Positions 1 to 6,045 are shown, counted from the stretch's first letter. The stretch: DNA of 6,045 bases from Deltaproteobacteria bacterium (GCA_011046295.1 DSAV01000004.1:1-6045); one strand, 5' to 3'. Numbers and translations are program-made. Notes: generated by a model not told the origin, from the sequence alone.

Positions 1-62
1 AGGTAACGACTGATCTCCTCCCGCTCATTAAGCCCCAATCGCCGATAACTTACACCTTCCAT
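1..62 (-). CDS. IS30-family-like transposase, N-terminal fragment (cut by window edge)
   Basis: Reading the minus strand from the ATG at 62 gives an open frame to the window edge containing SYRRLGLNEREEISRYL. This resembles the N-terminus of IS30-family transposases, where a Y-R-x-L-x-x-x-E-R-E-x-I pattern opens the DNA-binding helix-turn-helix region. A strong Shine-Dalgarno sequence (GGGAGG on the minus strand, 71-76) lies 8 nt before the ATG and supports this start. IS30 transposases are DDE enzymes of roughly 300-400 residues that act on the element's terminal inverted repeats. Only 20 full codons are visible, so the catalytic domain, and whether the gene is intact, cannot be judged. Another HTH-containing protein is possible, but the motif and the dyad outside it favour an insertion sequence. 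Confidence 0.68.
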   Translation of the reverse strand, partial: MEGVSYRRLGLNEREEISRY

Positions 63-130
63 CTCTAACGCCTCCCTTCAATATCCACCATAGGATACCA
101 AAGTGTTGCGCTAGATTCTTGAGTCTAAGT
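1..130 (-). mobile_element. End of an IS30-like insertion sequence (left part outside window)
   Basis: The transposase start at 62 and its short leader should lie within roughly 100 bp of one end of the element. In the leader, 112-127 forms a dyad (TAGATTC, TT, GAGTCTA; six Watson-Crick pairs and one G-T type mismatch), next to GTGTTGCGC at 103-111. Inverted-repeat ends of IS30-type elements lie just outside the transposase start, so this block is the likely terminal repeat. The right boundary of about 130 is an estimate. The other terminal repeat and the short target duplication are outside the window, so the exact end cannot be fixed. Confidence 0.5.
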
Positions 131-360
131 TAATTATAAGATGCAAGAAAATTTTAGAGACTTATCGGCTTCTCAGATTCTTGATATCATTAATCATATA
201 GCGAAAGCCATTGAAACTACCACCAATTATAAATGAAAGTGAAGGAAAAGACATAAGGGGGCTCTATTATGGTTTCATGAAAAAAGAAACCGCCGTGAGC
301 ACTCATAAGCTCATCGTAAGACAACCAATCAATAAACCATTGGCTTTCCATCCTTTCATG

Positions 361-416
361 TTGACACCATCTGCCCGGCCATGCTAGTTAGCCGCTGAAA
401 CAACAAGAATTAAAAT
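361..416 (+). promoter_or_regulatory. Candidate promoter region for glyQS
   Basis: Two partial sigma-70-type matches are visible. TTGACA at 361-366 is a perfect -35 box, but its best -10 partner is weak (GCTAGT 383-388, 16 bp spacer, 3 of 6). TAAAAT at 411-416 is a good -10 box (5 of 6), but its -35 at 17 bp is weak (TTAGCC 388-393, 3 of 6). Either would place transcription start about 30-65 nt before the glyQ start codon. An operon following an insertion sequence that points the other way needs a promoter here, but which element is used cannot be settled from sequence. Confidence 0.35.
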
Positions 417-437
417 TAATTTCTTAATTTTTGATTC
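407..437. repeat. AT-only inverted repeat just before the glyQ ribosome binding site
   Basis: AAAATTAA (412-419) and TTAATTTT (424-431) are perfect inverted repeats around a TTTC centre. GAAT (407-410) and ATTC (434-437) extend the symmetry after a small bulge. The dyad ends 8 nt before the AAGGAGG at 446. It could be an operator for a repressor, a weak RNA stem in the leader, or simply AT-rich promoter DNA. An all-AU stem would be unstable, so a terminator is unlikely. Confidence 0.4.
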
Positions 438-445
438 AATCTACC

Positions 446-459
446 AAGGAGGAAATGTG
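446..459 (+). promoter_or_regulatory. glyQ ribosome binding site with short spacer and overlapping ATG-TGA
   Basis: AAGGAGG at 446-452 is a near-perfect Shine-Dalgarno sequence, only 4 nt from the GTG start at 457. The G of an out-of-frame ATG (455-457) is the first base of that GTG, and this ATG is followed directly by TGA (458-460). In the glyQ frame no ATG, GTG or TTG lies between the upstream stop (TAG, 385-387) and 457. The GTG is therefore the only usual start codon that gives the conserved N-terminus. Confidence 0.75.
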
Positions 460-1326
460 ACTTTTCAGGAATTAATTTTCGCCCTGGAAAAATACTGGCA
501 TAAACAGGGCTGTGTTGTTGTTCAGCCTTATGATATGGAAGTAGGCGCGGGAACTTTTCACCCGGCAACCTGCCTGCGGGCTTTGGGACCGGAACCCTGG
601 AAAGTGGCTTATGTTCAGCCATCGCGCCGCCCCACCGACGGCCGTTACGGAGAAAATCCAAACCGACTGCAACATTACTATCAGTACCAGGTAATCATGA
701 AACCTTCACCCCTCAACATTCAGGAGCTTTACCTCGATTCTCTCAAAAGTTTCGGCATTGACCCGCTGGAGCACGATATCCGCTTTGTTGAAGATGACTG
801 GGAATCGCCCACTCTCGGAGCCTGGGGACTGGGCTGGGAAGTATGGCTCGACGGCATGGAAATAACACAATTCACGTATTTTCAGCAGGTCGGGGGCATC
901 GACCTTAATCCTGTCTGCGCGGAACTGACCTACGGCATCGAACGAATCGCCATGTACATCCAGGGCATTAATAATGTGTATGACCTGCAATGGACGGACA
1001 ACATAAAATATGGAGATGTCCACCACAAAGGCGAGGTTGAATTTTCCACCTACAATTTTGAAATTGCCGATGTCCCCATGCTGCGTAATCTTTTTGACAT
1101 ATATGAAAAAGAAGCGCTGCAAATCGCCGAAAAAGGCCTGGCGCTGCCCGCCTACGATTATTGCCTGAAATGTTCTCATGTCTTCAATCTGCTTAATGCC
1201 CGCGGAGCTATCAGTGTGGCCGAACGCACAAGCTATATCGGCCGTGTTCGCAATCTGGCGCGCGTCAGCGCGGAACTTTACATAAAACAGCGCGAGGAAT
1301 TGGGTTATCCCCTGATGAATAATTAG
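457..1326 (+). CDS. glyQ: Glycyl-tRNA synthetase alpha subunit
   Basis: This is the catalytic subunit of the bacterial alpha2beta2 glycyl-tRNA synthetase, a cytoplasmic class II enzyme that activates glycine with ATP and, with GlyS, charges tRNA-Gly. The 289 residues match the usual length (about 290-300). Family landmarks are easy to read: QPYDMEVGAGTFHPATCLRA at residues 23-42, the motif 2 region SRRPTDGRYGENPNR at 56-70, HDIRFVEDDWESPTLGAWGL at 106-125, TQFTYFQQVGG at 137-147, and motif 3 ELTYGIERIAMYIQG at 156-170. The C-terminal helical part (from about 195) holds AYDYCLKCSHVFNLLNARGA (232-251), as expected. It starts at a GTG behind AAGGAGG, and glyS follows after 21 nt, so the two are surely one operon. 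No key residue seems to be missing. Confidence 0.98.
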   Translation: MTFQELIFALEKYWHKQGCVVVQPYDMEVGAGTFHPATCLRALGPEPWKVAYVQPSRRPTDGRYGENPNRLQHYYQYQVIMKPSPLNIQELYLDSLKSFGIDPLEHDIRFVEDDWESPTLGAWGLGWEVWLDGMEITQFTYFQQVGGIDLNPVCAELTYGIERIAMYIQGINNVYDLQWTDNIKYGDVHHKGEVEFSTYNFEIADVPMLRNLFDIYEKEALQIAEKGLALPAYDYCLKCSHVFNLLNARGAISVAERTSYIGRVRNLARVSAELYIKQREELGYPLMNN

Positions 1327-1347
1327 ACTTCATTTCCCGGAGAAATT

Positions 1348-3423
1348 ATGAATAACGAACTTCTTTTGGAAATCGGCACAGAGGAAATCCCCGCCGGTTT
1401 TTTAAACAAAGCCCTGAAAGACATGGAAAGCATCATCGGCAAATTACTGTCCGAAAACAGAATCGCTTACAAAGACATCAAGTGTCTGGCAACTCCGCGG
1501 CGGCTTGTTCTTTACATAGCCGACGTGGCAAGGAAACAGAATGACCAGACCATCGAAAAAACAGGGCCTGCCAGGAAAGCGGCTTTTGATGAAAAAGGCA
1601 AACCGACAAACGCGGCACTCGGCTTTGCCAAAGGCCAGGGACTGGATGTTTCTGCTTTGGAAATTATCATTACCGAAAAAGGAGAATATATCGGGGCAAG
1701 AAAAACCGTTTACGGACGGCCTACTGCCGAATTGCTGCCTGCTATTCTTAATAACTTTATCCTGTCCATTCCCTTTAAAAAATCAATGCGCTGGTCGTCT
1801 TTTGACTTGCGCTTCGCCCGCCCGCTCCACTGGCTGCTTGCCATCTACGGAGGTGATGTTATTCCCTTGCAAATTGAAAACATAACCAGCGGCAACTTGT
1901 CCTGCGGGCATCGCTTCATGAGTCCCGAATCTTTCCCCGTTGCTTCTTTTGAAGATTATCTCGTCAAAACGCGCGGCAATTATGTAATAGCCTCTCCCGG
2001 GGAAAGAAGAAACATGATTTTAACAGAGGCGCAAAAAGCAGCTGCGGAAATCGGTGGGAAATTATTTTTTACGGAAGATCTTATGGATACTGTGACCTTC
2101 ATTGTGGAATACCCGGTCATTGTTCGCGGAAGTTTTGACAAAGATTATTTGAAAATTCCGAAAGAAGTACTCACGACGACCATGATGTCTCACCAGAAAT
2201 ACTTTCCAATTACAGATACTGAGGGCAATCTTCTGCCTTATTTCGTCACGGTAAGCAACACTGAACCGCGTGACAGGAATATAGTTGCACGCGGAAACGA
2301 AAGAGTTTTGCACGCGAGACTTGCCGACGCCAGCTTTTTCTTTGAAGAAGACAAAAAAGTACCTTTGGAAAATCGCGTCGAAGCCCTGAAAAAAGTTATT
2401 TTCCATACGCTTTTGGGAACTTCTTACGATAAAGTACAGCGCTTCCGCAAGCTGGCGGCATATATCACCGAAAAAATTAACCCGGAACTTAAAAAGGATG
2501 TTGACCGCGCGGCATTTCTGGCCAAGGCCGACCTGGAATCTCAGATGGTAGGGGAGTTCCCCGAACTCCAGGGCATCATGGGCAGTCAATACGCCCTTCT
2601 CGCCGGCGAAAAAGCAAATGTCGCCAAGGCGGTCTATGAACATTATCTTCCCATAACAGCTGGAGGGAACCTGCCCCAAACACATGAAGGCGCTATTGTC
2701 GGCATTGCCGATAAAATGGACACGATCGTGGGCTTTTTCGGCGTCGGACTGCAGCCCACCGGAGCGGCAGACCCTTACGCTCTGCGCCGCCAGGCTCTGG
2801 GCATCATCAATATTATATTGTACAGACAATACAACACATTGCTCATCGGCAAACTCATCGATGAAAGCTTATCTCTGTTTGAAAACAAGCTGAATAAATC
2901 CGCAGGCGAAATAAAAAAGGACGTAATGGAATTTTTCCGGGGGCGCCTGGAAAATCAGATGATCGCCCAAGGTTACCCCTACGATACGGTAGAGGCAGTC
3001 CTTTCCACGGGGTTCAGTAATATCGTCATTACCGCGAAAAAAATAAAAGCGCTGCAGGCTTTCCGCCAAAATCCCGAATTCGGGCCTGTCTCCACCGCCT
3101 TCAAGCGCGTGGAGAATATTTTGAAGGATTTTTGCAATCCACAGCTGAACGTTAAATACTTCAGCACGGACGCGGAAAAAAAACTCTTTTCTGCTTTCGA
3201 AAAAACCAAAACAGAAGTCGAAAAAGCCATCAGCGCCGCTGATTTCGGCAAGGCCCTCGCCCTGCTGGCCGAACTGCGTCCGCCCGTTGATTATTTTTTC
3301 GACAACGTAATGGTAATGGATAAGGATAAAAGAACACAAAAAAATCGTCTTTCGCTTCTCGCGGAAATATCGGCACTGTTCCATAAACTCACCGATTTTT
3401 CAAAGATTGTCATTTCCGGGTAA
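1348..3423 (+). CDS. glyS: Glycyl-tRNA synthetase beta subunit
   Basis: The beta subunit of the alpha2beta2 glycyl-tRNA synthetase binds tRNA-Gly and is needed for aminoacylation by GlyQ. At 691 residues it is full length (E. coli GlyS is about 689). Landmarks in order: ELLLEIGTEEIPAGF (residues 4-18), LATPRRL (47-53), KSMRW (145-149), GHRFMSP (187-193), HQKYFPI (282-288), the NTEPRDRNIVARGNERVLHA stretch (304-323), GEFPELQGIMGSQYALLAGE (402-421), GAADPYALRRQALGI (472-486) and, in the C-terminal DALR-type anticodon-binding domain, PPVDYFFDNVMVMDKD (645-660). The middle of the protein corresponds to the HD-like domain known from this family. The ATG at 1348 has GGAG at 1339-1342, 5 nt upstream. 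No hairpin-plus-T-run terminator follows the TAA, so some read-through into the next gene is possible. Confidence 0.98.
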   Translation: MNNELLLEIGTEEIPAGFLNKALKDMESIIGKLLSENRIAYKDIKCLATPRRLVLYIADVARKQNDQTIEKTGPARKAAFDEKGKPTNAALGFAKGQGLDVSALEIIITEKGEYIGARKTVYGRPTAELLPAILNNFILSIPFKKSMRWSSFDLRFARPLHWLLAIYGGDVIPLQIENITSGNLSCGHRFMSPESFPVASFEDYLVKTRGNYVIASPGERRNMILTEAQKAAAEIGGKLFFTEDLMDTVTFIVEYPVIVRGSFDKDYLKIPKEVLTTTMMSHQKYFPITDTEGNLLPYFVTVSNTEPRDRNIVARGNERVLHARLADASFFFEEDKKVPLENRVEALKKVIFHTLLGTSYDKVQRFRKLAAYITEKINPELKKDVDRAAFLAKADLESQMVGEFPELQGIMGSQYALLAGEKANVAKAVYEHYLPITAGGNLPQTHEGAIVGIADKMDTIVGFFGVGLQPTGAADPYALRRQALGIINIILYRQYNTLLIGKLIDESLSLFENKLNKSAGEIKKDVMEFFRGRLENQMIAQGYPYDTVEAVLSTGFSNIVITAKKIKALQAFRQNPEFGPVSTAFKRVENILKDFCNPQLNVKYFSTDAEKKLFSAFEKTKTEVEKAISAADFGKALALLAELRPPVDYFFDNVMVMDKDKRTQKNRLSLLAEISALFHKLTDFSKIVISG

Positions 3424-3474
3424 TCACGCGTTGAGCAGATCATTTCTTTTCGCCCAATACGCTAATCGGGCACA

Positions 3475-3503
3475 TTGACATAAACACAACATCTTGGTAC
3501 GAT
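3475..3503 (+). promoter_or_regulatory. Strong sigma-70-type promoter before the GAF-ATPase gene
   Basis: A perfect -35 box (TTGACA, 3475-3480) is followed by an ideal 17-bp spacer and a -10 box TACGAT (3498-3503, 4 of 6, with the key TA and final AT). TGG at 3495-3497 adds an extended -10 element. The start of transcription would be near 3510, giving a leader of about 40 nt before the ATG at 3552. This is the best promoter match I found in the intergenic stretches, and it implies that the ATPase gene can be expressed apart from glyQS. Confidence 0.72.
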
Positions 3504-3551
3504 TCAGCAACATTTAGGTTTATTTCATAATTTACCGGAAAGAATTTATCA

Positions 3552-5852
3552 ATGAACGGTCCGTCAAAAGCACTTTTTTCAGCATCTCCGGTTTTAGAGG
3601 AAAAATTGCGCATCCGCAAGGAACTGCTGGACATAACTAACCGCATAAACGCGGCCCAAAATATCAAACAAATTCTCGTCGACTTGAGAGATAGCCTTCT
3701 TAACCTTTTCCAGGCCAGTTCCATAACAATTTATGTTGTTGACGACTTTCACAAGGAAATCTTCTCTTTATTTTTAGCAGGAACCCAACTGAGAGAAATC
3801 CGTGTTCCCATCGACAGCAAAAGCATTGCCGGCTTTGTCGCCAAAACGGGCAAATTGGTTAATCTCAATGATGCCTACGATCAGGAAGAGGTAAAAGCTA
3901 TCGATCCCGAATTGAATTTTGATCAGAACTGGGACAAGAAATCAGGATTCAGAACCAGACAGGTACTGGCCGCGCCGATTTATTACGATGGCCAGCTCAT
4001 GGGTGTTATCCAAATTTTGAACAAAATCGGAGAAGAAAGTTTCTCCGAAGAAGAAGCGGGTTTGCTCTTGGACATTGCCGCAGTGCTGGGAATCGCCATT
4101 TACAATCAGCAGCGTTTTGAACGTCGCCGCAAAACAAGATTCGATTATCTCGTAACAAGGGATTTAATCAATGAAGAAGAACTGGAAAAAGCATGGAGTG
4201 AAGCACGTCAACACAAAGAGCCCATAGAAAACCATCTCATGAACAGATATAAAATATCCAGAGAAGATATCGGCCGCGCTCTGGAAGAATTTTATCACTG
4301 CCGCTTCATACATTACAGCGACAAAGCCGTGATTCCCGGAGATTTAATAAAAAACTTAAAAAGAGATTTCTTGCGGCGCGAGCTATGGGTGCCTCTGGGA
4401 AAAGTAGATGGAAAGATACATGTTGTGGTCGACGACCCGAACAACATTTTAAAAAGAGATACAATTGAAAACCTTCTGAAGACAAAACAGGTTATATATG
4501 ACATCGCCTTGCCCGAAGACATCATTAAATTCATCAATCTTTTCTACCTTTCCACAGATGCCGAACACTCCTTAACGGATATACTCGAAAGGATGGACGA
4601 AGAAGATTCAACGCTTGAAGAGGAAGAAGGCTTCGAATTTATAACAGAATCAGACAGCGTTATCATGCAGCTTGTCAATAAAATCATAAACGACGCATGC
4701 AGCCGCGGTGCTTCGGACATACATATTGAACCCAATACGGGAAGAAAAAATGTGGAAATACGTTTCCGTATCGACGGTGATTGTTCACTATACCAAACGG
4801 TTCCTTTCAGCTACCGCGCAGCTATTATTTCTCGTATTAAAATAATGTCCAACCTGGACATTACCGTAAAAAGATTGCCTCAGGACGGCAAAATAAAATT
4901 CAGGCGGCCAATGGGAGAAGAAATCGAATTACGCGTGGCTTCCATTCCCACGCAAGGGGGCGTGGAAGACGTGGTTATGCGCATTTTAGCCAAGGGCGAA
5001 ACCATGCCTATCGAGAACATGGCTCTTTCTGAACGGAACTATAAGGAACTCATTAATATCATTTTCAAACCGTATGGAATGATATTATGCGTGGGACCCA
5101 CGGGTTCCGGCAAAACCACTACGCTGCACGCGGCTTTAAGCCACATTAACAGACCGGACAGGAAAATTTGGACGGCGGAAGACCCGGTCGAAATCACCCA
5201 ATATGGTTTACGCCAGGTTCAGGTACAACCCAAAATAGGTTTCGATTTCGCCGCGGCGATGCGTTCCTTTTTAAGGGCTGATCCGGATATAATCATGGTG
5301 GGAGAAATGCGTGATTTTGAAACGGCAAAAATCGGCGTGGAAGCTTCTCTCACGGGGCACCTTGTCCTAAGTACTTTACACACAAACAGCGCGCCGGAAA
5401 CCATCGTTCGCCTGTTGGATATGGGAATCGACCCGCTGAATTTCTCCGACGCGCTTTTGGGTATATTGGCGCAAAGGCTTGTGCGGACATTATGCAAGGA
5501 CTGTAAAGAGCAATATCACCCCTCAAAGAACGAATACGAAGAGATTGCCGCCAGCTATGGCCGGGACGCCTTCGATAAATTAAAAATCAACTATGACCGC
5601 AATTTTTTCCTTTACCAGCCCAAAGGCTGCGAAAAATGCGACGGAACCGGTTATAAAGGCAGAATGGGTATTCACGAACTCTTAATTGCATCAGACAATA
5701 TTAAACAAATGATACAGAAACACGAATCAGTGGACGCGCTACGCAATAAAGCCATGGAAGAAGGCATGACTACTCTTTTGCAAGACGGCATTTTAAAAAC
5801 AGTTCAGGGCCATACAGATTTTAAGCAGGTGCGGCGTGTCTGCATCAAATAA
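3552..5852 (+). CDS. GAF domain-containing GspE/PilB-family secretion or pilus assembly ATPase
   Basis: This cytoplasmic hexameric motor-type ATPase should drive assembly of a type IV pilus or type II secretion pseudopilus. Domain order in the 766 residues: a GAF sensor domain (about 22-185, with GFRTRQVLAAPI at 132-143 and GVIQILNK at 151-158); a GspE/MshE N-terminal-like domain (about 195-330); an acidic linker (about 347-362); then the ATPase core. The core has SRGASDIHIEP (384-394), RLPQDGKI (441-448), Walker A GPTGSGKTT (515-523), Asp box TAEDPVE (541-547), Walker B region DPDIIMVGEMRD (577-588), and His box TGHLVLSTLHTNSA (601-614). A CxxC pair (C648, C651) and a second pair (C693, C696) form the zinc-type motif typical of GspE/PilB. 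All catalytic motifs are present. Usual GspE proteins lack the GAF part and are about 500-570 residues. The ATG at 3552 has only a modest ribosome binding site (GGAAAG, 9 nt away). The 128-nt gap and own promoter separate it from glyS. No pilin, platform or secretin gene is in view, so pilus versus secretion cannot be decided. Confidence 0.93.
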   Translation: MNGPSKALFSASPVLEEKLRIRKELLDITNRINAAQNIKQILVDLRDSLLNLFQASSITIYVVDDFHKEIFSLFLAGTQLREIRVPIDSKSIAGFVAKTGKLVNLNDAYDQEEVKAIDPELNFDQNWDKKSGFRTRQVLAAPIYYDGQLMGVIQILNKIGEESFSEEEAGLLLDIAAVLGIAIYNQQRFERRRKTRFDYLVTRDLINEEELEKAWSEARQHKEPIENHLMNRYKISREDIGRALEEFYHCRFIHYSDKAVIPGDLIKNLKRDFLRRELWVPLGKVDGKIHVVVDDPNNILKRDTIENLLKTKQVIYDIALPEDIIKFINLFYLSTDAEHSLTDILERMDEEDSTLEEEEGFEFITESDSVIMQLVNKIINDACSRGASDIHIEPNTGRKNVEIRFRIDGDCSLYQTVPFSYRAAIISRIKIMSNLDITVKRLPQDGKIKFRRPMGEEIELRVASIPTQGGVEDVVMRILAKGETMPIENMALSERNYKELINIIFKPYGMILCVGPTGSGKTTTLHAALSHINRPDRKIWTAEDPVEITQYGLRQVQVQPKIGFDFAAAMRSFLRADPDIIMVGEMRDFETAKIGVEASLTGHLVLSTLHTNSAPETIVRLLDMGIDPLNFSDALLGILAQRLVRTLCKDCKEQYHPSKNEYEEIAASYGRDAFDKLKINYDRNFFLYQPKGCEKCDGTGYKGRMGIHELLIASDNIKQMIQKHESVDALRNKAMEEGMTTLLQDGILKTVQGHTDFKQVRRVCIK

Positions 5853-5894
5853 TGATTTATCTCTTTTTTGTGCGGCGATTATTTAATTCACCTG

Positions 5895-5983
5895 TTGACG
5901 CCAGCTCCTCATTAAATGCCTGCCAGCTAATTTCCACATTTCATTCAATTCTTTTCATGTTTCATTAAATGATTATTAGCAGG
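5895..5983. repeat. Cluster of short direct and inverted repeats before the last gene
   Basis: In the 143-base gap after the ATPase gene, GCCAGCT occurs at 5900-5906 and again at 5922-5928, exactly 22 bp apart, or about two helical turns. CATTAAATG occurs at 5910-5918 and 5963-5971. ATTAGCAGG at 5975-5983 is the inverted partner (8 of 9) of CCAGCTAAT at 5923-5931. A TTGACG -35-like box is at 5895-5900, but no matching -10 was found 16-18 bp on. Repeats spaced by whole helical turns ahead of a gene are what regulator-binding sites look like, but chance is possible with such short words. Confidence 0.35.
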
Positions 5984-5995
5984 AAGGGGGTTATT

Positions 5996-6045
5996 GTGTC
6001 TTTTTCTGACCAACGGTATACTTTAATATTCAATAATATCAGTAT
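5996..6045 (+). CDS. Start of an unidentified gene, possibly a PAS-domain sensor protein (cut by window edge)
   Basis: A GTG at 5996 follows a strong purine-rich ribosome binding site (AGGAAGGGGG, 5981-5990) by 5 nt and opens a frame that stays open to the window end, reading MSFSDQRYTLIFNNIS. The pattern R-Y-x-x-I/L-F-x-N-I resembles the first helix of many PAS domains in sensor histidine kinases and diguanylate cyclases, which read like RYRxLFENI. With only 16 complete codons this is a suggestion. A different protein, or even a chance frame, cannot be excluded, although the ribosome binding site supports a real start. Confidence 0.5.
   Translation, partial: MSFSDQRYTLIFNNIS

Larger units (their letters stand above)
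131..456. other. Non-coding stretch between insertion sequence and glyQ
   Basis: No convincing gene is seen in these 326 bases. Two tiny + strand frames exist: 141-236 (31 codons, starts MQENFRDLSASQ) and 277-387 (36 codons, starts MKKETAVSTHK). Neither has a good ribosome binding site. The first could be the tail of a gene cut by the insertion. The stretch also holds a 6-bp stem (GGTTTC 271-276 with GAAACC 286-291) without a T-run after it, a near-palindrome at 184-199, candidate promoter elements for glyQ and an AT-only dyad at 407-437. No tRNA, terminator or T-box-like leader could be recognised. Confidence 0.6.

Noticed and set aside
141..236. 31-codon + strand frame starting MQENFRDLSASQ
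   Set aside because: No good ribosome binding site (only AAG directly before the ATG), very short, and no family recognised. Kept only as a possible gene remnant in the findings, not as a gene.
160..254. 30-codon minus strand frame starting MSFPSLSFIIGG
   Set aside because: No Shine-Dalgarno sequence before it and no recognisable family; it overlaps the small + strand frame and is likely chance.
277..387. 36-codon + strand frame starting MKKETAVSTHK
   Set aside because: No well-placed ribosome binding site, unremarkable composition, and its end overlaps the candidate glyQ promoter region.
237..456. T-box leader or other riboswitch for glyQS
   Set aside because: T-box leaders control glycyl-tRNA synthetase in many Firmicutes, but no T-box core sequence (TGGNACCGCG type) and no terminator/antiterminator pair is visible.
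2062..2829. Long minus strand open frame inside glyS (255 codons), and other antisense frames within the three genes
   Set aside because: They lie opposite well-conserved glyQ, glyS and ATPase coding sequence and have no recognisable protein family; these are shadows of the true frames.
3452..3471. Stem GCCC/GGGC after glyS as a terminator
   Set aside because: Only four solid pairs before mismatches, a 12-base loop, and no T-run after it, so it does not fit a rho-independent terminator.
5847..5869. T-run TTTTTT at 5864-5869 as terminator of the ATPase gene
   Set aside because: The preceding sequence forms only a 4-bp AT stem, with no GC-rich hairpin directly before the T-run.
5829..5877. 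Direct repeat GTGCGGCG at 5829-5836 and 5870-5877
   Set aside because: One 8-base copy lies inside coding sequence and there is no further structure; it is likely chance.
1..6045. CRISPR arrays, tRNA or rRNA genes
   Set aside because: No regularly spaced repeats of CRISPR type and no recognisable tRNA cloverleaf or rRNA segment were seen on reading the non-coding stretches.

Overview
The window looks like a bacterial chromosome segment. The most likely source is Desulfobacterota (the former Deltaproteobacteria), perhaps the Syntrophales. This rests on gene content and protein style: a two-subunit glycyl-tRNA synthetase of the alpha2beta2 type, next to a GspE/PilB-type ATPase with an N-terminal GAF domain. 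It is an inference from family knowledge, not a search result. All complete genes are on the + strand and are intact, with no frameshift seen.

Layout. (1) Positions 1-62, minus strand: the first 20 complete codons of a transposase that resembles the IS30 family and runs out of the window to the left. Its ribosome binding site is at 71-76, and a dyad at 112-127 probably belongs to the end of the insertion sequence. (2) About 130-456: an AT-rich stretch with no convincing gene. It carries candidate promoter elements and an AT-only dyad just before glyQ. (3) 457-1326 glyQ and 1348-3423 glyS: the alpha and beta subunits of glycyl-tRNA synthetase, 21 nt apart and almost certainly co-transcribed. 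(4) 3424-3551: an intergenic gap with a very good sigma-70-type promoter (TTGACA, 17 bp, TGG-TACGAT), so the next gene probably has its own transcription start. (5) 3552-5852: a 766-residue ATPase with the order GAF, GspE/MshE N-terminal-like domain, acidic linker, then a complete secretion/pilus ATPase core with a four-cysteine metal-binding motif. (6) 5853-5995: a non-coding gap with several short direct and inverted repeats that may be regulatory. (7) 5996-6045: the first codons of a further + strand gene, whose N-terminus resembles the start of a PAS sensor domain.

glyQ and glyS form one enzyme that charges tRNA-Gly. The ATPase is functionally unrelated: it should power assembly or secretion of a type IV pilus-like or type II secretion-like pseudopilus. 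None of its usual partners (membrane platform protein, pilins, secretin) is visible here, so its apparatus is unknown. The most interesting points are the sensory N-terminus of this ATPase, the loss of c-di-GMP-binding glycines in its second domain, the start-stop (ATGTGA) overlap at the glyQ GTG start, and the insertion sequence close upstream of an essential operon. I did not find a clearly new multi-gene system.
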